In this document: positions 45,887-53,985 of the stretch, piece by piece | How the letters are laid out: the number at the start of each line of letters is the position of its first letter | Position numbering within the stretch: the stretch's first letter is position 1 | NCBI RefSeq assembly: GCF_000746095.1 | Contig: NZ_JQKP01000011.1 | Location: forward strand, 1 to 64,000 | Direction of reading: 5' to 3' | DNA length: 64,000 bases | Source of the DNA: Ferriphaselus sp. R-1 | GTDB lineage: Bacteria; Pseudomonadota; Gammaproteobacteria; Burkholderiales; Gallionellaceae | The notes under the pieces: model-generated | Database searches by the model: none | The model's input: the letters and a program-made list of their open reading frames with translations, nothing else | What the model was told of the DNA's origin: nothing | Program-made: the position numbers and the translations under genes

Positions 45887-47236
45887 TTATTCGCTCACCC
45901 CTTCCAGCAACTCAAGTATCCCCGCCGCCTTGTCCAGCGTCTCCCGATATTCGGCATCCATGTCCGAATCGGCGACGATGCCGCCGCCCGCCCAACCTCG
46001 CATCTCACCCCCGGCGTAGACCAGGGTGCGGATGACGATGTTGCAATCCATGTCGCCATCGAACCCGACATAACCTATCGTCCCGCAGTACACACCCCGA
46101 CGCTGCGGCTCCAGCTCTTCGATGATCTGCATCGCACGTTGTTTGGGGGCCCCCGTGATGGACCCCCCGGGGAAACAGGCACGCAGCAGCGACAAGGCAT
46201 CCTCGCCGGCAGCCAGCTGGCCGACCACCGTGCTGACCAGATGGTGGACGTTGGAGTAACTCTCGACCTTGAACAGCCCCGGCGTGCGCACGCTGCCCGG
46301 CACACAGCAACGCCCCAGATCGTTGCGCAGCAGATCGACGATCATCAGATTCTCGGCCCGATCCTTGGGGTGGCTGCGCAGGTCGGCGATGCGGGCCGCA
46401 TCTTCCGTCGCATCGGCACTGCGCGGACGCGTCCCCTTGATGGGCCGGGTCTCGACCCGGCCACGCGCCACGCGCAGGAAGCGCTCCGGCGAAGCACACA
46501 AGATCTGAACATGCGGCAACTTGAGCCAGGCCGAGAACGGGGCCGGACTGATCCGCCGCAGCGCCAGATAGGCGGCCAGTGCATCCCCAGTAGCCGCCGC
46601 CGAGAAACGCTGGGCAAGGTTAACCTGATAACAGTCGCCCGCATGCAGATAACCCTGCACAGCGCGGAACGCGGCAGCATAAGTGGCATGGGTGAAGTTG
46701 CTGCGGACGGGCGTAGTGACCCGGCAATCGCCCAGCCCCCCGCCCAGCCCGGAGCAGCGTTCGACTAGCTCGTGCACCCGCGTGGCCGTCTGGGGGTGAC
46801 GAAGGTGAGAAACCAGTTGCGCGGTCTGCTGGTGATGGTCCACCACCAGCGCCCAATCGTAGATGCCGACGGCCATCTCGGGCAACAGCTCGGCATCCTC
46901 CGCCAGTTCGGGCAGTGCGATCCAGCGACGCGCGAGGTCGTAGCCCCAATATCCCAGCGCCCCTCCGGCGAACGGGATGTCCGGCGCACTGGCGACCACC
47001 GCTCCGAGCTGCTGCCGAATCAGGTCGAGCGGATCGTCACCGCAGCAACGCACTTCGTAACCGTCACTGATCTCGGTCTGCGCACCCCGCGTCACCAGCG
47101 TGACCAGGGGAGCGGCAGTCAGAATGTCGTACCGGTCACGCCCGCCACTGTCCAGCCAGACTGCCCAGGGCAGATCGGCAATGGCAGCGAAGTAGGTGCT
47201 ACTGTCTGCGAGATAGGGCAGCGAATGGCGGAACAC
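45887..47236 (-). CDS. pabB: Aminodeoxychorismate synthase component I
   Basis: Converts chorismate with ammonia from PabA to aminodeoxychorismate for folate synthesis. 449 residues with the TrpE/PabB fold. The motif RPIKGTRPR carries the Lys that marks PabB (TrpE has Ala there); LMIVDLLRNDLGR, GGSITGAPK and YCGTIGYVG are conserved. No glutamine amidotransferase gene (pabA) is adjacent. The only start at the N-terminal edge is GTG at 47236, with a poor ribosome binding site. The neighbouring patatin gene lies 31 bases upstream in the same direction. Confidence 0.94.
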   Translation of the reverse strand: MFRHSLPYLADSSTYFAAIADLPWAVWLDSGGRDRYDILTAAPLVTLVTRGAQTEISDGYEVRCCGDDPLDLIRQQLGAVVASAPDIPFAGGALGYWGYDLARRWIALPELAEDAELLPEMAVGIYDWALVVDHHQQTAQLVSHLRHPQTATRVHELVERCSGLGGGLGDCRVTTPVRSNFTHATYAAAFRAVQGYLHAGDCYQVNLAQRFSAAATGDALAAYLALRRISPAPFSAWLKLPHVQILCASPERFLRVARGRVETRPIKGTRPRSADATEDAARIADLRSHPKDRAENLMIVDLLRNDLGRCCVPGSVRTPGLFKVESYSNVHHLVSTVVGQLAAGEDALSLLRACFPGGSITGAPKQRAMQIIEELEPQRRGVYCGTIGYVGFDGDMDCNIVIRTLVYAGGEMRGWAGGGIVADSDMDAEYRETLDKAAGILELLEGVSE

Positions 47237-47267
47237 GGGACGGACTCAGACGCAGACCGGATGATGC

Positions 47268-48215
47268 CTAGTGTGCATGGACATGCTTGCGCTGCGCGGC
47301 TTGCTCAAGCTGCTCGCGTATCCTGGGCAGGGCGGCGGTAGCCGCCTCTTCACCCGCCTTGAACAGGACTTGCTTCATCTCGGGACTAAAATCGAACGAA
47401 CTGACGGAGATACCCGGATGGATGACCACATCAGCCAATTTCAACTCATGGCTGAGTATGGACTGGCGCATGATGCGTATGCTTTGCATCAACACGTCGA
47501 TGAGTCCGCTGGCATCCGGAAAATCTTGCGGCTGCTGCGAGATGTCGACCGCGATCACCACATCGGCCCCCATCTGACGGGCGATGGAGGCAGGCACGGG
47601 GCTCTTCAGATCGCCGTCCACATAGGTGACGTCACCGATCTCGACCGGATTGAAGATGCTGGGTATGGAACTGGAGGCCCGCACCGCCAGGCCGGTGTTG
47701 CCGTGATTGAACACGGCCACCCTGCCGTTATCCAGCTCGGTGGCCACGACGGCGAAGGGCTTGGCCAGTTGTTCGATGTTGCGGTTCTCCAGCGCCCGGT
47801 TGATGAAATCCTGCAACCTCTCGCCGCCGATGAAACCGCGCCGGGTGATGGTGACATCGCGTATCTGCCCCTCATCCAGCTGCACCGCCAATCGCTCCAG
47901 ATCGGCAGCGGCAAAGCCTCCGGCGTACAGGGAACCGACCACGCTACCGACACTGGTGCCGACCACGATGTCCACCGGGATGTGATTCGCCTCCAGCACC
48001 TTGATCACGGCAATATGCGCGAAACCGCGTATGCCGCCACTGCCCAGCGCCAACGCCACCACCGGCCTGTCCTTGTTGTGCAGCGGCTGGATGCTGACCG
48101 AGCTGGGCGGATCGACTTCCTTGTAGCGTATCTCCGGCGCGGTCGAGGCACAGGCAGCGAGCAGCAGCGCCGGCAACAGCCAGCCCAGCGGGCGGAACAG
48201 ATGAACCAGTCTCAT
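47268..48215 (-). CDS. Patatin-like phospholipase lipoprotein
   Basis: 315-residue putative lipid hydrolase anchored as a lipoprotein: signal sequence with lipobox LLAAC (Cys22). The patatin domain shows the oxyanion loop LGSGGIRGFAH (~57-67), nucleophile motif GTSVG (Ser88) and the Asp of the dyad in YVDGDLKSP. Resembles RssA/YchK-type patatins but with membrane export. The C-terminus is His-rich (QRKHVHAH). Possible role in membrane lipid turnover. Starts 17 bases downstream of the mutarotase gene. Confidence 0.92.
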   Translation of the reverse strand: MRLVHLFRPLGWLLPALLLAACASTAPEIRYKEVDPPSSVSIQPLHNKDRPVVALALGSGGIRGFAHIAVIKVLEANHIPVDIVVGTSVGSVVGSLYAGGFAAADLERLAVQLDEGQIRDVTITRRGFIGGERLQDFINRALENRNIEQLAKPFAVVATELDNGRVAVFNHGNTGLAVRASSSIPSIFNPVEIGDVTYVDGDLKSPVPASIARQMGADVVIAVDISQQPQDFPDASGLIDVLMQSIRIMRQSILSHELKLADVVIHPGISVSSFDFSPEMKQVLFKAGEEAATAALPRIREQLEQAAQRKHVHAH

Positions 48216-48231
48216 CGGTGCTGGCTGGTGA

Positions 48232-49140
48232 TCACAGCGCTTCGTTGCTGTAGCTGACGCTCAGGGTGTGCGATTCGCCCGGTGCCAGCGTCAACACGTT
48301 GCTGGCGGCATTGGCGCTCTCTACGCAGACCATGGTGCGGTAGCCGGTGTCGCTGCCGAAGTCGCCCATCTTGGCGGCCTTTTCGATCCACGGGTTCCAC
48401 ACCACGGTCGAGCGGCTGCCGCTCTTGGCGATGCGGATGCGACGGTTCGCGCCACGATCCACGATGTCGCAAGTCGCCTCGGTGTCCAGATAGACGCGAT
48501 CCACTTCACTGGGGATGGCGATGTCGCCACCTTGCACCTTGCTCGACATGCCCTCCACCTTGTCCAGATAAGTGCAGCCGTCCAGCCCGGTGATGGTGAC
48601 CTGATCCACATCGCTGATCGGGAAATAGGTGTGCAGCGCTTCGCCCAGCGGGAAAGCGGTGTCGCCGGTGTTGTCGGTGACCAGATCCATGGTCAGCTTC
48701 GCGCCTACGTTGATGTGCAGTTGCACGCGGCAGGCGTGCGGCCATTGCGCCTTGGGCATGGCGGAAGCGGGCAGTTCGAACACGATGCGGGTCTCACCGC
48801 CGGGTTGCGGGCGGGCATCCACCACATCCCAGCCCACCGTGCGGGCGAAGCCGTGCGCGGGGAAGCTGGCTTCGGACGCATGTGCGCCGAACCACGGCCA
48901 GCACACCGGCACGCCGCCACGGATGGACTTGCCGACCACCAGCTTGGCGGCGGGGCTCATCCAGATCACATCGGCCTGACCGACCGGCTTGAACGTCATC
49001 AGATGTGCGCCTTGCAGCGCGATGCTCGCTTCGGCGTGCGCGTTGCTGATACGCGCCACCACCATGCCGGGCGCAGCCTCGACAAATTCCAGTTGGCCGG
49101 CAATGCCGAATTTCTGATTCAAGACGGAAAGATCGCTCAT
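48232..49140 (-). CDS. D-hexose-6-phosphate mutarotase (YeaD-like)
   Basis: 302-residue aldose-1-epimerase-like enzyme that interconverts anomers of glucose-6-phosphate. Typical blocks: QGAHLMTFKPVGQADVIWMS, SIRGGVPVCWPWFGAH (catalytic His region), ALHTYFPISDVDQVTITGLD and STVVWNPWIEKA. Length and start (GGAG before ATG 49140) agree with the family. Cytoplasmic. Lies between dacB and the patatin gene on the same strand without tight coupling. Confidence 0.93.
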   Translation of the reverse strand: MSDLSVLNQKFGIAGQLEFVEAAPGMVVARISNAHAEASIALQGAHLMTFKPVGQADVIWMSPAAKLVVGKSIRGGVPVCWPWFGAHASEASFPAHGFARTVGWDVVDARPQPGGETRIVFELPASAMPKAQWPHACRVQLHINVGAKLTMDLVTDNTGDTAFPLGEALHTYFPISDVDQVTITGLDGCTYLDKVEGMSSKVQGGDIAIPSEVDRVYLDTEATCDIVDRGANRRIRIAKSGSRSTVVWNPWIEKAAKMGDFGSDTGYRTMVCVESANAASNVLTLAPGESHTLSVSYSNEAL

Positions 49141-49224
49141 GTTCGCTCCTGGCTGGGTGATGCGCGCGGTCGCGCGCGGAAGTCGCGGATTATACGGGAT
49201 GCGCGGCAGCCTGACAGCCGCTGC

Positions 49225-50625
49225 TCATTGTTGATACAGCCACTCCAGCAAGGCATCGAAAGCGGGCTGGGCCGCCGCCGCGCCGGGCTGGTTGACCATG
49301 ATCGCCAGCAACCACTGGCGACCGCTGCGGCTTTGCAGGTAACCGGCCAGCGAGCGCGCCTCGTCCAGACTGCCGCTTTTCAGGTGAGCGTGACCGGCGA
49401 AGGCGCGCTCGCGGTAGCGGCGGCGCAGCGTGCCGTCCAGTCCGACGATGGCCAGCGAGGACTCGAACTCCGGCTGGAAGCGGCTGGCGCTGGCCCATTG
49501 CAGCAGGTCGGCCAGATGACGGGCCGAGATGCGTTCGCGACGCGACAGCCCTGCGCCGTTCTCGATCACCAGTTCGGGGAAGTCGGCCTGATGCGACTTT
49601 AGCCAGTCCGCGATGGCGGCACGGCTGCGTTCCGGCGTGGCCGGGGCGGCCTCGCTCAGGCCCAGCGTCAGGTAGAGTTGACGCGCCATCAGGTTGTTGC
49701 TGAATTTATTGGTGGCGCGGATCAACTCCCCCAGCGGTGCGGATTCGTGACTGGAAAGCAAGGTGGCAGTGGCTGGCGCAGTGCCGTCGCGCAGTCCGCC
49801 GGACAGCGTCCCACCCAGTTCCTGCCACAAGTTACGAAACAGCGCATATACGTAGTCGCGATGAGGCAGCGGGCTGAGATAGAAGTTGCGTTCGCCACAG
49901 GCGGCGGGATAGTCGCCCACCAGTGTCAGCCTGCCTTGCGCCACCGTTGCGCGGATGCCGTCGTCCCAGTTCGCACCGCAGCCGGGGCGAGCGGTTAGGC
50001 GCAAACGGTTGTCCAGCGCCAGACCGGCCAGTCGAGGTTCGTCGAGCACCTGCACCGAGGTTGCGCGCGGCAGCAGGCGCAGGGTGAGCACGCTGCCGTT
50101 CACCACCAGCGCCTCGGCCCCGGCGTTGTAGGGAGCCAAGGGCGTGTTGTCGAAGGCAGCAGGATCGAACGGAGGCAGCTCGAAGGCGCTGCGGTCCAGC
50201 ACCAGATCGCCCCGAATCTCGCGCAGTCCACGGTTGCGCAGCTCGCGCAGCCACAGCCAGAACTGCTCCTCGCTGAAGTTCGGGTCGCCGTATCCTTTGA
50301 GGATCAGGTCGCCGTGCAGCACGCCCTCGGCATCCAGCTCGCCAGCCAGCCTGGCTTCGGTCTTCCAGGTATAGGCCGGCCCCAGCCGATCCAGCGCAGC
50401 ATAGGTGGTGAGCAATTTCATCACCGAGGCCGGATTCATCGCACGGTCCGCGTTGTGGGAGAACAGCGGTGAGCGGGCATTCACCTCGCGCACCTCGATG
50501 GCGACATTCGCCAGCGGAATGTGCGCCTGCTCCAGCGCATTCAACATTGGCGGCGGCAGGTCGGCAGCCGAGGCGGCGCTGACTCCGAGCACAACCACCA
50601 GCCAGCTCAGCCACCTAGCCGTCAT
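49225..50625 (-). CDS. dacB: D-Ala-D-Ala carboxypeptidase/endopeptidase PBP4
   Basis: Periplasmic peptidoglycan hydrolase, 466 residues. Signal peptide 1-20 (ends ASA). Penicillin-binding motifs: SVMK (Ser67-Lys70), SNN in ATNKFSNNLMARQL, and KSG in LKSGSLDEARS. Length fits class C PBP4. The start ATG at 50625 lies inside the end of a palindromic repeat (GGGAATGAC) that fills the gap to bioA; a frame continuing 54 codons further upstream merely translates the repeat. There is no usual ribosome binding site, so translation may depend on bioA or on repeat structure. Confidence 0.92.
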   Translation of the reverse strand: MTARWLSWLVVVLGVSAASAADLPPPMLNALEQAHIPLANVAIEVREVNARSPLFSHNADRAMNPASVMKLLTTYAALDRLGPAYTWKTEARLAGELDAEGVLHGDLILKGYGDPNFSEEQFWLWLRELRNRGLREIRGDLVLDRSAFELPPFDPAAFDNTPLAPYNAGAEALVVNGSVLTLRLLPRATSVQVLDEPRLAGLALDNRLRLTARPGCGANWDDGIRATVAQGRLTLVGDYPAACGERNFYLSPLPHRDYVYALFRNLWQELGGTLSGGLRDGTAPATATLLSSHESAPLGELIRATNKFSNNLMARQLYLTLGLSEAAPATPERSRAAIADWLKSHQADFPELVIENGAGLSRRERISARHLADLLQWASASRFQPEFESSLAIVGLDGTLRRRYRERAFAGHAHLKSGSLDEARSLAGYLQSRSGRQWLLAIMVNQPGAAAAQPAFDALLEWLYQQ

Positions 50626-50769
50626 TCCCGCACCGAGCCTGCCCCCGCGAAAGCGTGGGGAGGGAATCCAGCTAAAAAGATTGGCCCCGCGTAGCGGGCC
50701 ACGCGGGTTTCGTCCTGCTTCGCAGGCTATGGATTGAATGACTGGATTCCCGCGTGCGCGGGAATGACG
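50621..50769. repeat. Composite palindromic repeat between bioA and dacB
   Basis: Bounded by GTCATTCCCG (50621-50630) and CGGGAATGAC (50759-50768), perfect terminal inverted repeats. Inside are further stems: TTCCCGCG/CGCGGGAA near the right end and CCTGC/GCAGG in the middle, plus GGAATCCAG and CTGGATTCC facing each other. It resembles the ATTCCCGC...GCGGGAAT elements common in proteobacteria (compare Neisseria dRS3). The right end is 15 bases from the bioA stop, and the left end supplies the dacB start codon. Confidence 0.75.
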
Positions 50770-50783
50770 GCGCTGCATATTGT

Positions 50784-52181
50784 TCATGCCAGCGCCTCCA
50801 CCACGCGCAAAGTGCCGTCCAGCAGGTGGCGCATCTCGTCTGCGCTGATGACGTAAGGCGGCATGAAATACACCGTGTTGCCCATCGGGCGCAGCAGCAG
50901 GCCGTGCTCCAACCCCAGACGGAAGGCACGCTGGGCGAAGTCGGTGTGCGGTGTTTCCACCTCGAAGGCCCAGATCATGCCGGTGTTGCGGAAGTGTCGC
51001 ACCTTGGGATGCCCCCGTAGCGGTGCGGCGAGCTGGTTGAACAGCGCTGCCTTGGTGCGGTTGGCGGCGATCACGTCGTCGGCGGCAAAGATGTCCAGCG
51101 TTGCTAGTGCGGCGCGGCAGGCCAGCGGGTTGCCGGTGTAGGAATGCGAGTGCAGGAAACCGCGCGCCACTTCGTCAGCATAGAAGGCCTGGTAGACGGC
51201 ATCGGTGGTCATTACCACCGACAGTGGCAGATAACCACCGGTGATGCCTTTGGAGAGCAGCAGAAAGTCGGGAGAGACCCCAGTCTCCGTTCGTCCTGAG
51301 CCTGTCGAAGGATGATCGGAGACTGAAAGCGAGGCTGCGGCAGACGCAGCCCGGACGGTGGCCTGTTCGCAGGCGAACATCGTCCCCGTTCGCCCCATGC
51401 CGACGGCGATCTCGTCGGCGATGAGGTGTACGCCGTACTGCGTACACAGCGCGCGCGCGCGGCGCAGGTAAGCCGGGTGGTACATCGCCATGCCCGCCGC
51501 GCCTTGCACCAGCGGTTCAAGGATGAAGGCGGCGATCTCCTGGTGGTGGCGTTGCAGATGCGCCTCCAGTGCATCGGCGCAACGCAGGGCGTAATCCTCG
51601 GCGGACTCGCCCGTTTCGGCCTCGCGCCAGTCCGGGCTGGGTACGGTGGCGTTCTGCCGCACCAGCGCGCCGTAGGCATCCTTGAACAGGGCGACATCGG
51701 TGACCGACAGCGCACCCAGCGTTTCGCCGTGGTAGCTGTTGGCCAGGCTGATGAATTGCGATTTTTTCGGCTGGCCGTGGTTGCGCCAGTAGTGGGCGCT
51801 CATCTTGAGCGCGATTTCGGTGGCCGAAGCGCCATCGGAGGCGTAGAAGCAATGCCCCAATCCGGCCGGGGCGAGGGCGCGCAGGCGCTCGGAAAGCTCC
51901 ACCACCGGCTCGTGGGTAAAACCGGCCAGCATCACGTGTTCCAGCTTGCCGAGCTGATCGGTCAAAGCCGCGTTGATGCGCGGGTTGCAATGGCCGAACA
52001 GGTTGACCCACCAGGAACTCACCGCGTCCAGATAGCGCCGCCCGTCGGCATCCTCCAGCCACACGCCCGCGCCGCGCGCGATAGGCACCAGCGGCAAAGT
52101 CTCGTGCCGCTTCATCTGCGTACAGGGGTGCCAAACGGCAGCGAGGGATCGGTTCAGCAGGTCGGGATTGGGCATGTGCAT
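50784..52181 (-). CDS. bioA: Adenosylmethionine-8-amino-7-oxononanoate aminotransferase with repeat insertion
   Basis: PLP enzyme of biotin synthesis that uses SAM as amino donor. 465 residues versus ~429 in E. coli. Family blocks: WHPCTQMKRHETLPLVPI, SSWWVNLFGHCNPRIN, SDGASATEIALKM, GETLGALSVTD, LIADEIAVGMGRTGTMFACE and LLSKGITGGYLPLS (PLP Lys). Extra residues occur between EQATV and PDFLLLSKG (containing SDHPSTGSGRTETG), encoded by the repeat at 51281-51325 plus Ala-rich flank, just before the PLP lysine. The frame is kept, so the enzyme may still work. No other bio genes are in the window. Confidence 0.95.
   Translation of the reverse strand: MHMPNPDLLNRSLAAVWHPCTQMKRHETLPLVPIARGAGVWLEDADGRRYLDAVSSWWVNLFGHCNPRINAALTDQLGKLEHVMLAGFTHEPVVELSERLRALAPAGLGHCFYASDGASATEIALKMSAHYWRNHGQPKKSQFISLANSYHGETLGALSVTDVALFKDAYGALVRQNATVPSPDWREAETGESAEDYALRCADALEAHLQRHHQEIAAFILEPLVQGAAGMAMYHPAYLRRARALCTQYGVHLIADEIAVGMGRTGTMFACEQATVRAASAAASLSVSDHPSTGSGRTETGVSPDFLLLSKGITGGYLPLSVVMTTDAVYQAFYADEVARGFLHSHSYTGNPLACRAALATLDIFAADDVIAANRTKAALFNQLAAPLRGHPKVRHFRNTGMIWAFEVETPHTDFAQRAFRLGLEHGLLLRPMGNTVYFMPPYVISADEMRHLLDGTLRVVEALA
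51281..51325. repeat. Palindromic element inserted in bioA
   Basis: Core GTTCGTCCTGAGCCTGTCGA(AG) at 51289-51310 matches the cysS element arm at 34040-34061 at all but one base. It is bracketed by a perfect 8-base inverted repeat, CAGTCTCC (51281-51288) and GGAGACTG (51318-51325). It is translated on the minus strand as HPSTGSGRTE. Confidence 0.8.
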
Positions 52182-52375
52182 CGAGCTTTCAAAGTGCGGC
52201 CTTTGTATACCAAGGGACGTTCGGGCACAAGCCCGCCATCACGCCGGATGCGTATCTCCTAGCCTGTCCAGCCTAGATATACCGACATATTGTGCTCACC
52301 CGCAGCCACGCACAGAATGCGCCACAGCAGGTTTGACTACTGTGTAATACGTAGATCACTGACGGGGGAGGCGAA

Positions 52376-52939
52376 ATGAACGATGTCGTAACGCATTTTC
52401 AGCGAGGGACCTTCGAGGAGCGCTACTGGCTCCCAGCCCACGAAAAACGGCGCGAGTCCGCGCTGTTCAAATCCAACAAGAAACTGCTCCGGGACGATTG
52501 CGGCGCGCCATGCTGGATCTGCGGCGCGACGGAAGACCTTGAGGTGCACCACGTGTTCGAGTGGGCATTCTGGAATGCGCTGGACCGGCGCAAGGTCACC
52601 GACATCCTCAAAGCCATCGAATTCTACGACAGCGACTACACCGCCCTGGCCAAGGACACAGATCGGCTACGGCAGGTACTGGCCGAACTGGGCAAGAAGA
52701 AGCCCTTGCTCACCAGCCCCGACGATGCGCGCAATCTGGTGGTGCTGTGCCGCGAACATCACCGGCTGAAGCTGACCGGCATCCATACGGTCTCCTTCCC
52801 GCTCTGGCTGGCCATCGCAGCGGTACCCATCAAGGATGCGGTGCTGACGCGCGAGCAACTGATGCTGGCCGTTTCCAGGGTAAGCGCGCTGGATCAGGAG
52901 CTGGCGGCCTATTCCGCCAACCACTACACACCTGCCTGA
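52376..52939 (+). CDS. HNH-endonuclease-like zinc protein
   Basis: 187-residue protein with zinc pair CWIC (Cys46/49 region), LEVHHVFEW and LVVLCREHHRLKL, the layout of HNH/His-Me finger proteins: two CxxC-type clusters around a central HH. Such genes are common in phage modules. A strong GGGGGAGG precedes ATG 52376. It leads a run of endolysin, holin and PhoD-like genes and is spaced 10 bases from the endolysin, so probably one operon. Nuclease activity not certain. The 194-base gap before it shows no clear promoter. Confidence 0.75.
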   Translation: MNDVVTHFQRGTFEERYWLPAHEKRRESALFKSNKKLLRDDCGAPCWICGATEDLEVHHVFEWAFWNALDRRKVTDILKAIEFYDSDYTALAKDTDRLRQVLAELGKKKPLLTSPDDARNLVVLCREHHRLKLTGIHTVSFPLWLAIAAVPIKDAVLTREQLMLAVSRVSALDQELAAYSANHYTPA

Positions 52940-52949
52940 GGGAGGGAAT

Positions 52950-53465
52950 ATGGCGAATTTCGATCCTGCTTTTGAAAAGATGATACGCAACGAGGGCGGT
53001 TACAAACTCATCAACGTGGCTTCGGATCGTGGCGGACAAACGTACGCCGGGATCGCCCGCAACTATCACCCGAACTGGGCGGGCTGGCGTTACATCGATG
53101 CCAATGACCTGACCAACCTGCAACTCTCCAATCTGGTGGGCAGCTTTTACAAGACGGAGTTCTGGGACAAGCTGTCCGGCGATGCGATCACCCGCCAGAT
53201 CACAGCTGAGTCGCTCTTCGATTTCGCTGTGAACGCCGGGGTGAAGACCGCATTGAAGCTGGCTCAGATCACTCTGGGGACCGTGCCGGACGGAAGCTTG
53301 GGGCCGGTGACTCTGGGGAAGCTGAACGAGATGGAAGAAAGTGTGTTCGTCCTCAAATTCGCGCTCGCCAAGGTCGCCCGCTACGCGGAGATTTGCAACA
53401 AGGACCGGGAGCAGAGCAAATTCCTGTTGGGTTGGATCAATCGCACGATCAGGGGGCTGGCATGA
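52950..53465 (+). CDS. Glycoside hydrolase 108-type endolysin
   Basis: 171-residue peptidoglycan-cleaving protein. The N-terminal KMIRNEGGYKL has the catalytic Glu in the EGGY motif of family 108 N-acetylmuramidases, followed by SDRGGQTYAGIAR and a C-terminal bundle (LFDFAVNAGVKTALKLAQ) like the family's peptidoglycan-binding part. No signal peptide, so it would need the adjacent holin to reach the wall. GGGAGGG lies before ATG, and the stop overlaps the holin start (ATGA). Confidence 0.9.
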   Translation: MANFDPAFEKMIRNEGGYKLINVASDRGGQTYAGIARNYHPNWAGWRYIDANDLTNLQLSNLVGSFYKTEFWDKLSGDAITRQITAESLFDFAVNAGVKTALKLAQITLGTVPDGSLGPVTLGKLNEMEESVFVLKFALAKVARYAEICNKDREQSKFLLGWINRTIRGLA

Positions 53466-53908
53466 GTCTGGATCTATTGGGTATCAGCAACATCGTTTCC
53501 GGTGTCGGCAAGGTAGCCGACGATCTGTTCACCTCGGACGAGGAGCGGCTGAAGATCGCGCTGCAAGAGAAAAGCATCGAGGCCGATCTGGTCAAGGGAC
53601 AGCTGGAGATCAACAAGGTCGAGGCGGGACACGCCAGCTTGTTCGTCGCTGGCTGGCGGCCCTTCATCGGTTGGGTCGGAGGCGTGGCGCTAGCCTACCA
53701 GTTCATCCTCTACCCACTGATGGTTTGGGGATGGTCGCTCTTCAAGGCGCACGGCTGGGTGCCTCCCACACTTGAACCGCCGCCTGTATTGCCCGCCGAT
53801 CAACTCTGGGTGGTGCTATCGGGCATGCTGGGCATCGCCGGTCTGCGCAGCTTTGACAAGCTGAAGGGAACCGACACACCCACGGTAGGAAAGCCCAAAG
53901 CAAGCTGA
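53462..53908 (+). CDS. Holin, 3TM type
   Basis: 148-residue membrane protein resembling the 3TM holins of phages and gene transfer agents: N-terminal GISNIVSGVGKVADDLF, charged segment, then hydrophobic helices after AGWRPFIGWVGGVALAYQFI and a last one at VVLSGMLGIAGLRSFDKL. It would form inner-membrane pores that release the endolysin encoded just upstream (4-base overlap). No other phage structural genes are nearby. Confidence 0.85.
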   Translation: MSLDLLGISNIVSGVGKVADDLFTSDEERLKIALQEKSIEADLVKGQLEINKVEAGHASLFVAGWRPFIGWVGGVALAYQFILYPLMVWGWSLFKAHGWVPPTLEPPPVLPADQLWVVLSGMLGIAGLRSFDKLKGTDTPTVGKPKAS

Positions 53909-53985
53909 GTCGCCTCGCCCGTGCAGGGCCAGACGCACTCAGATGACCCGGCCCAAACGGCCAACCGTTAACAAAGGAGAACCCC

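Noticed and set aside
50626..50787. 54-codon N-terminal extension of dacB
   Set aside because: The extension is the translated palindromic repeat; the proper signal peptide starts at 50625.
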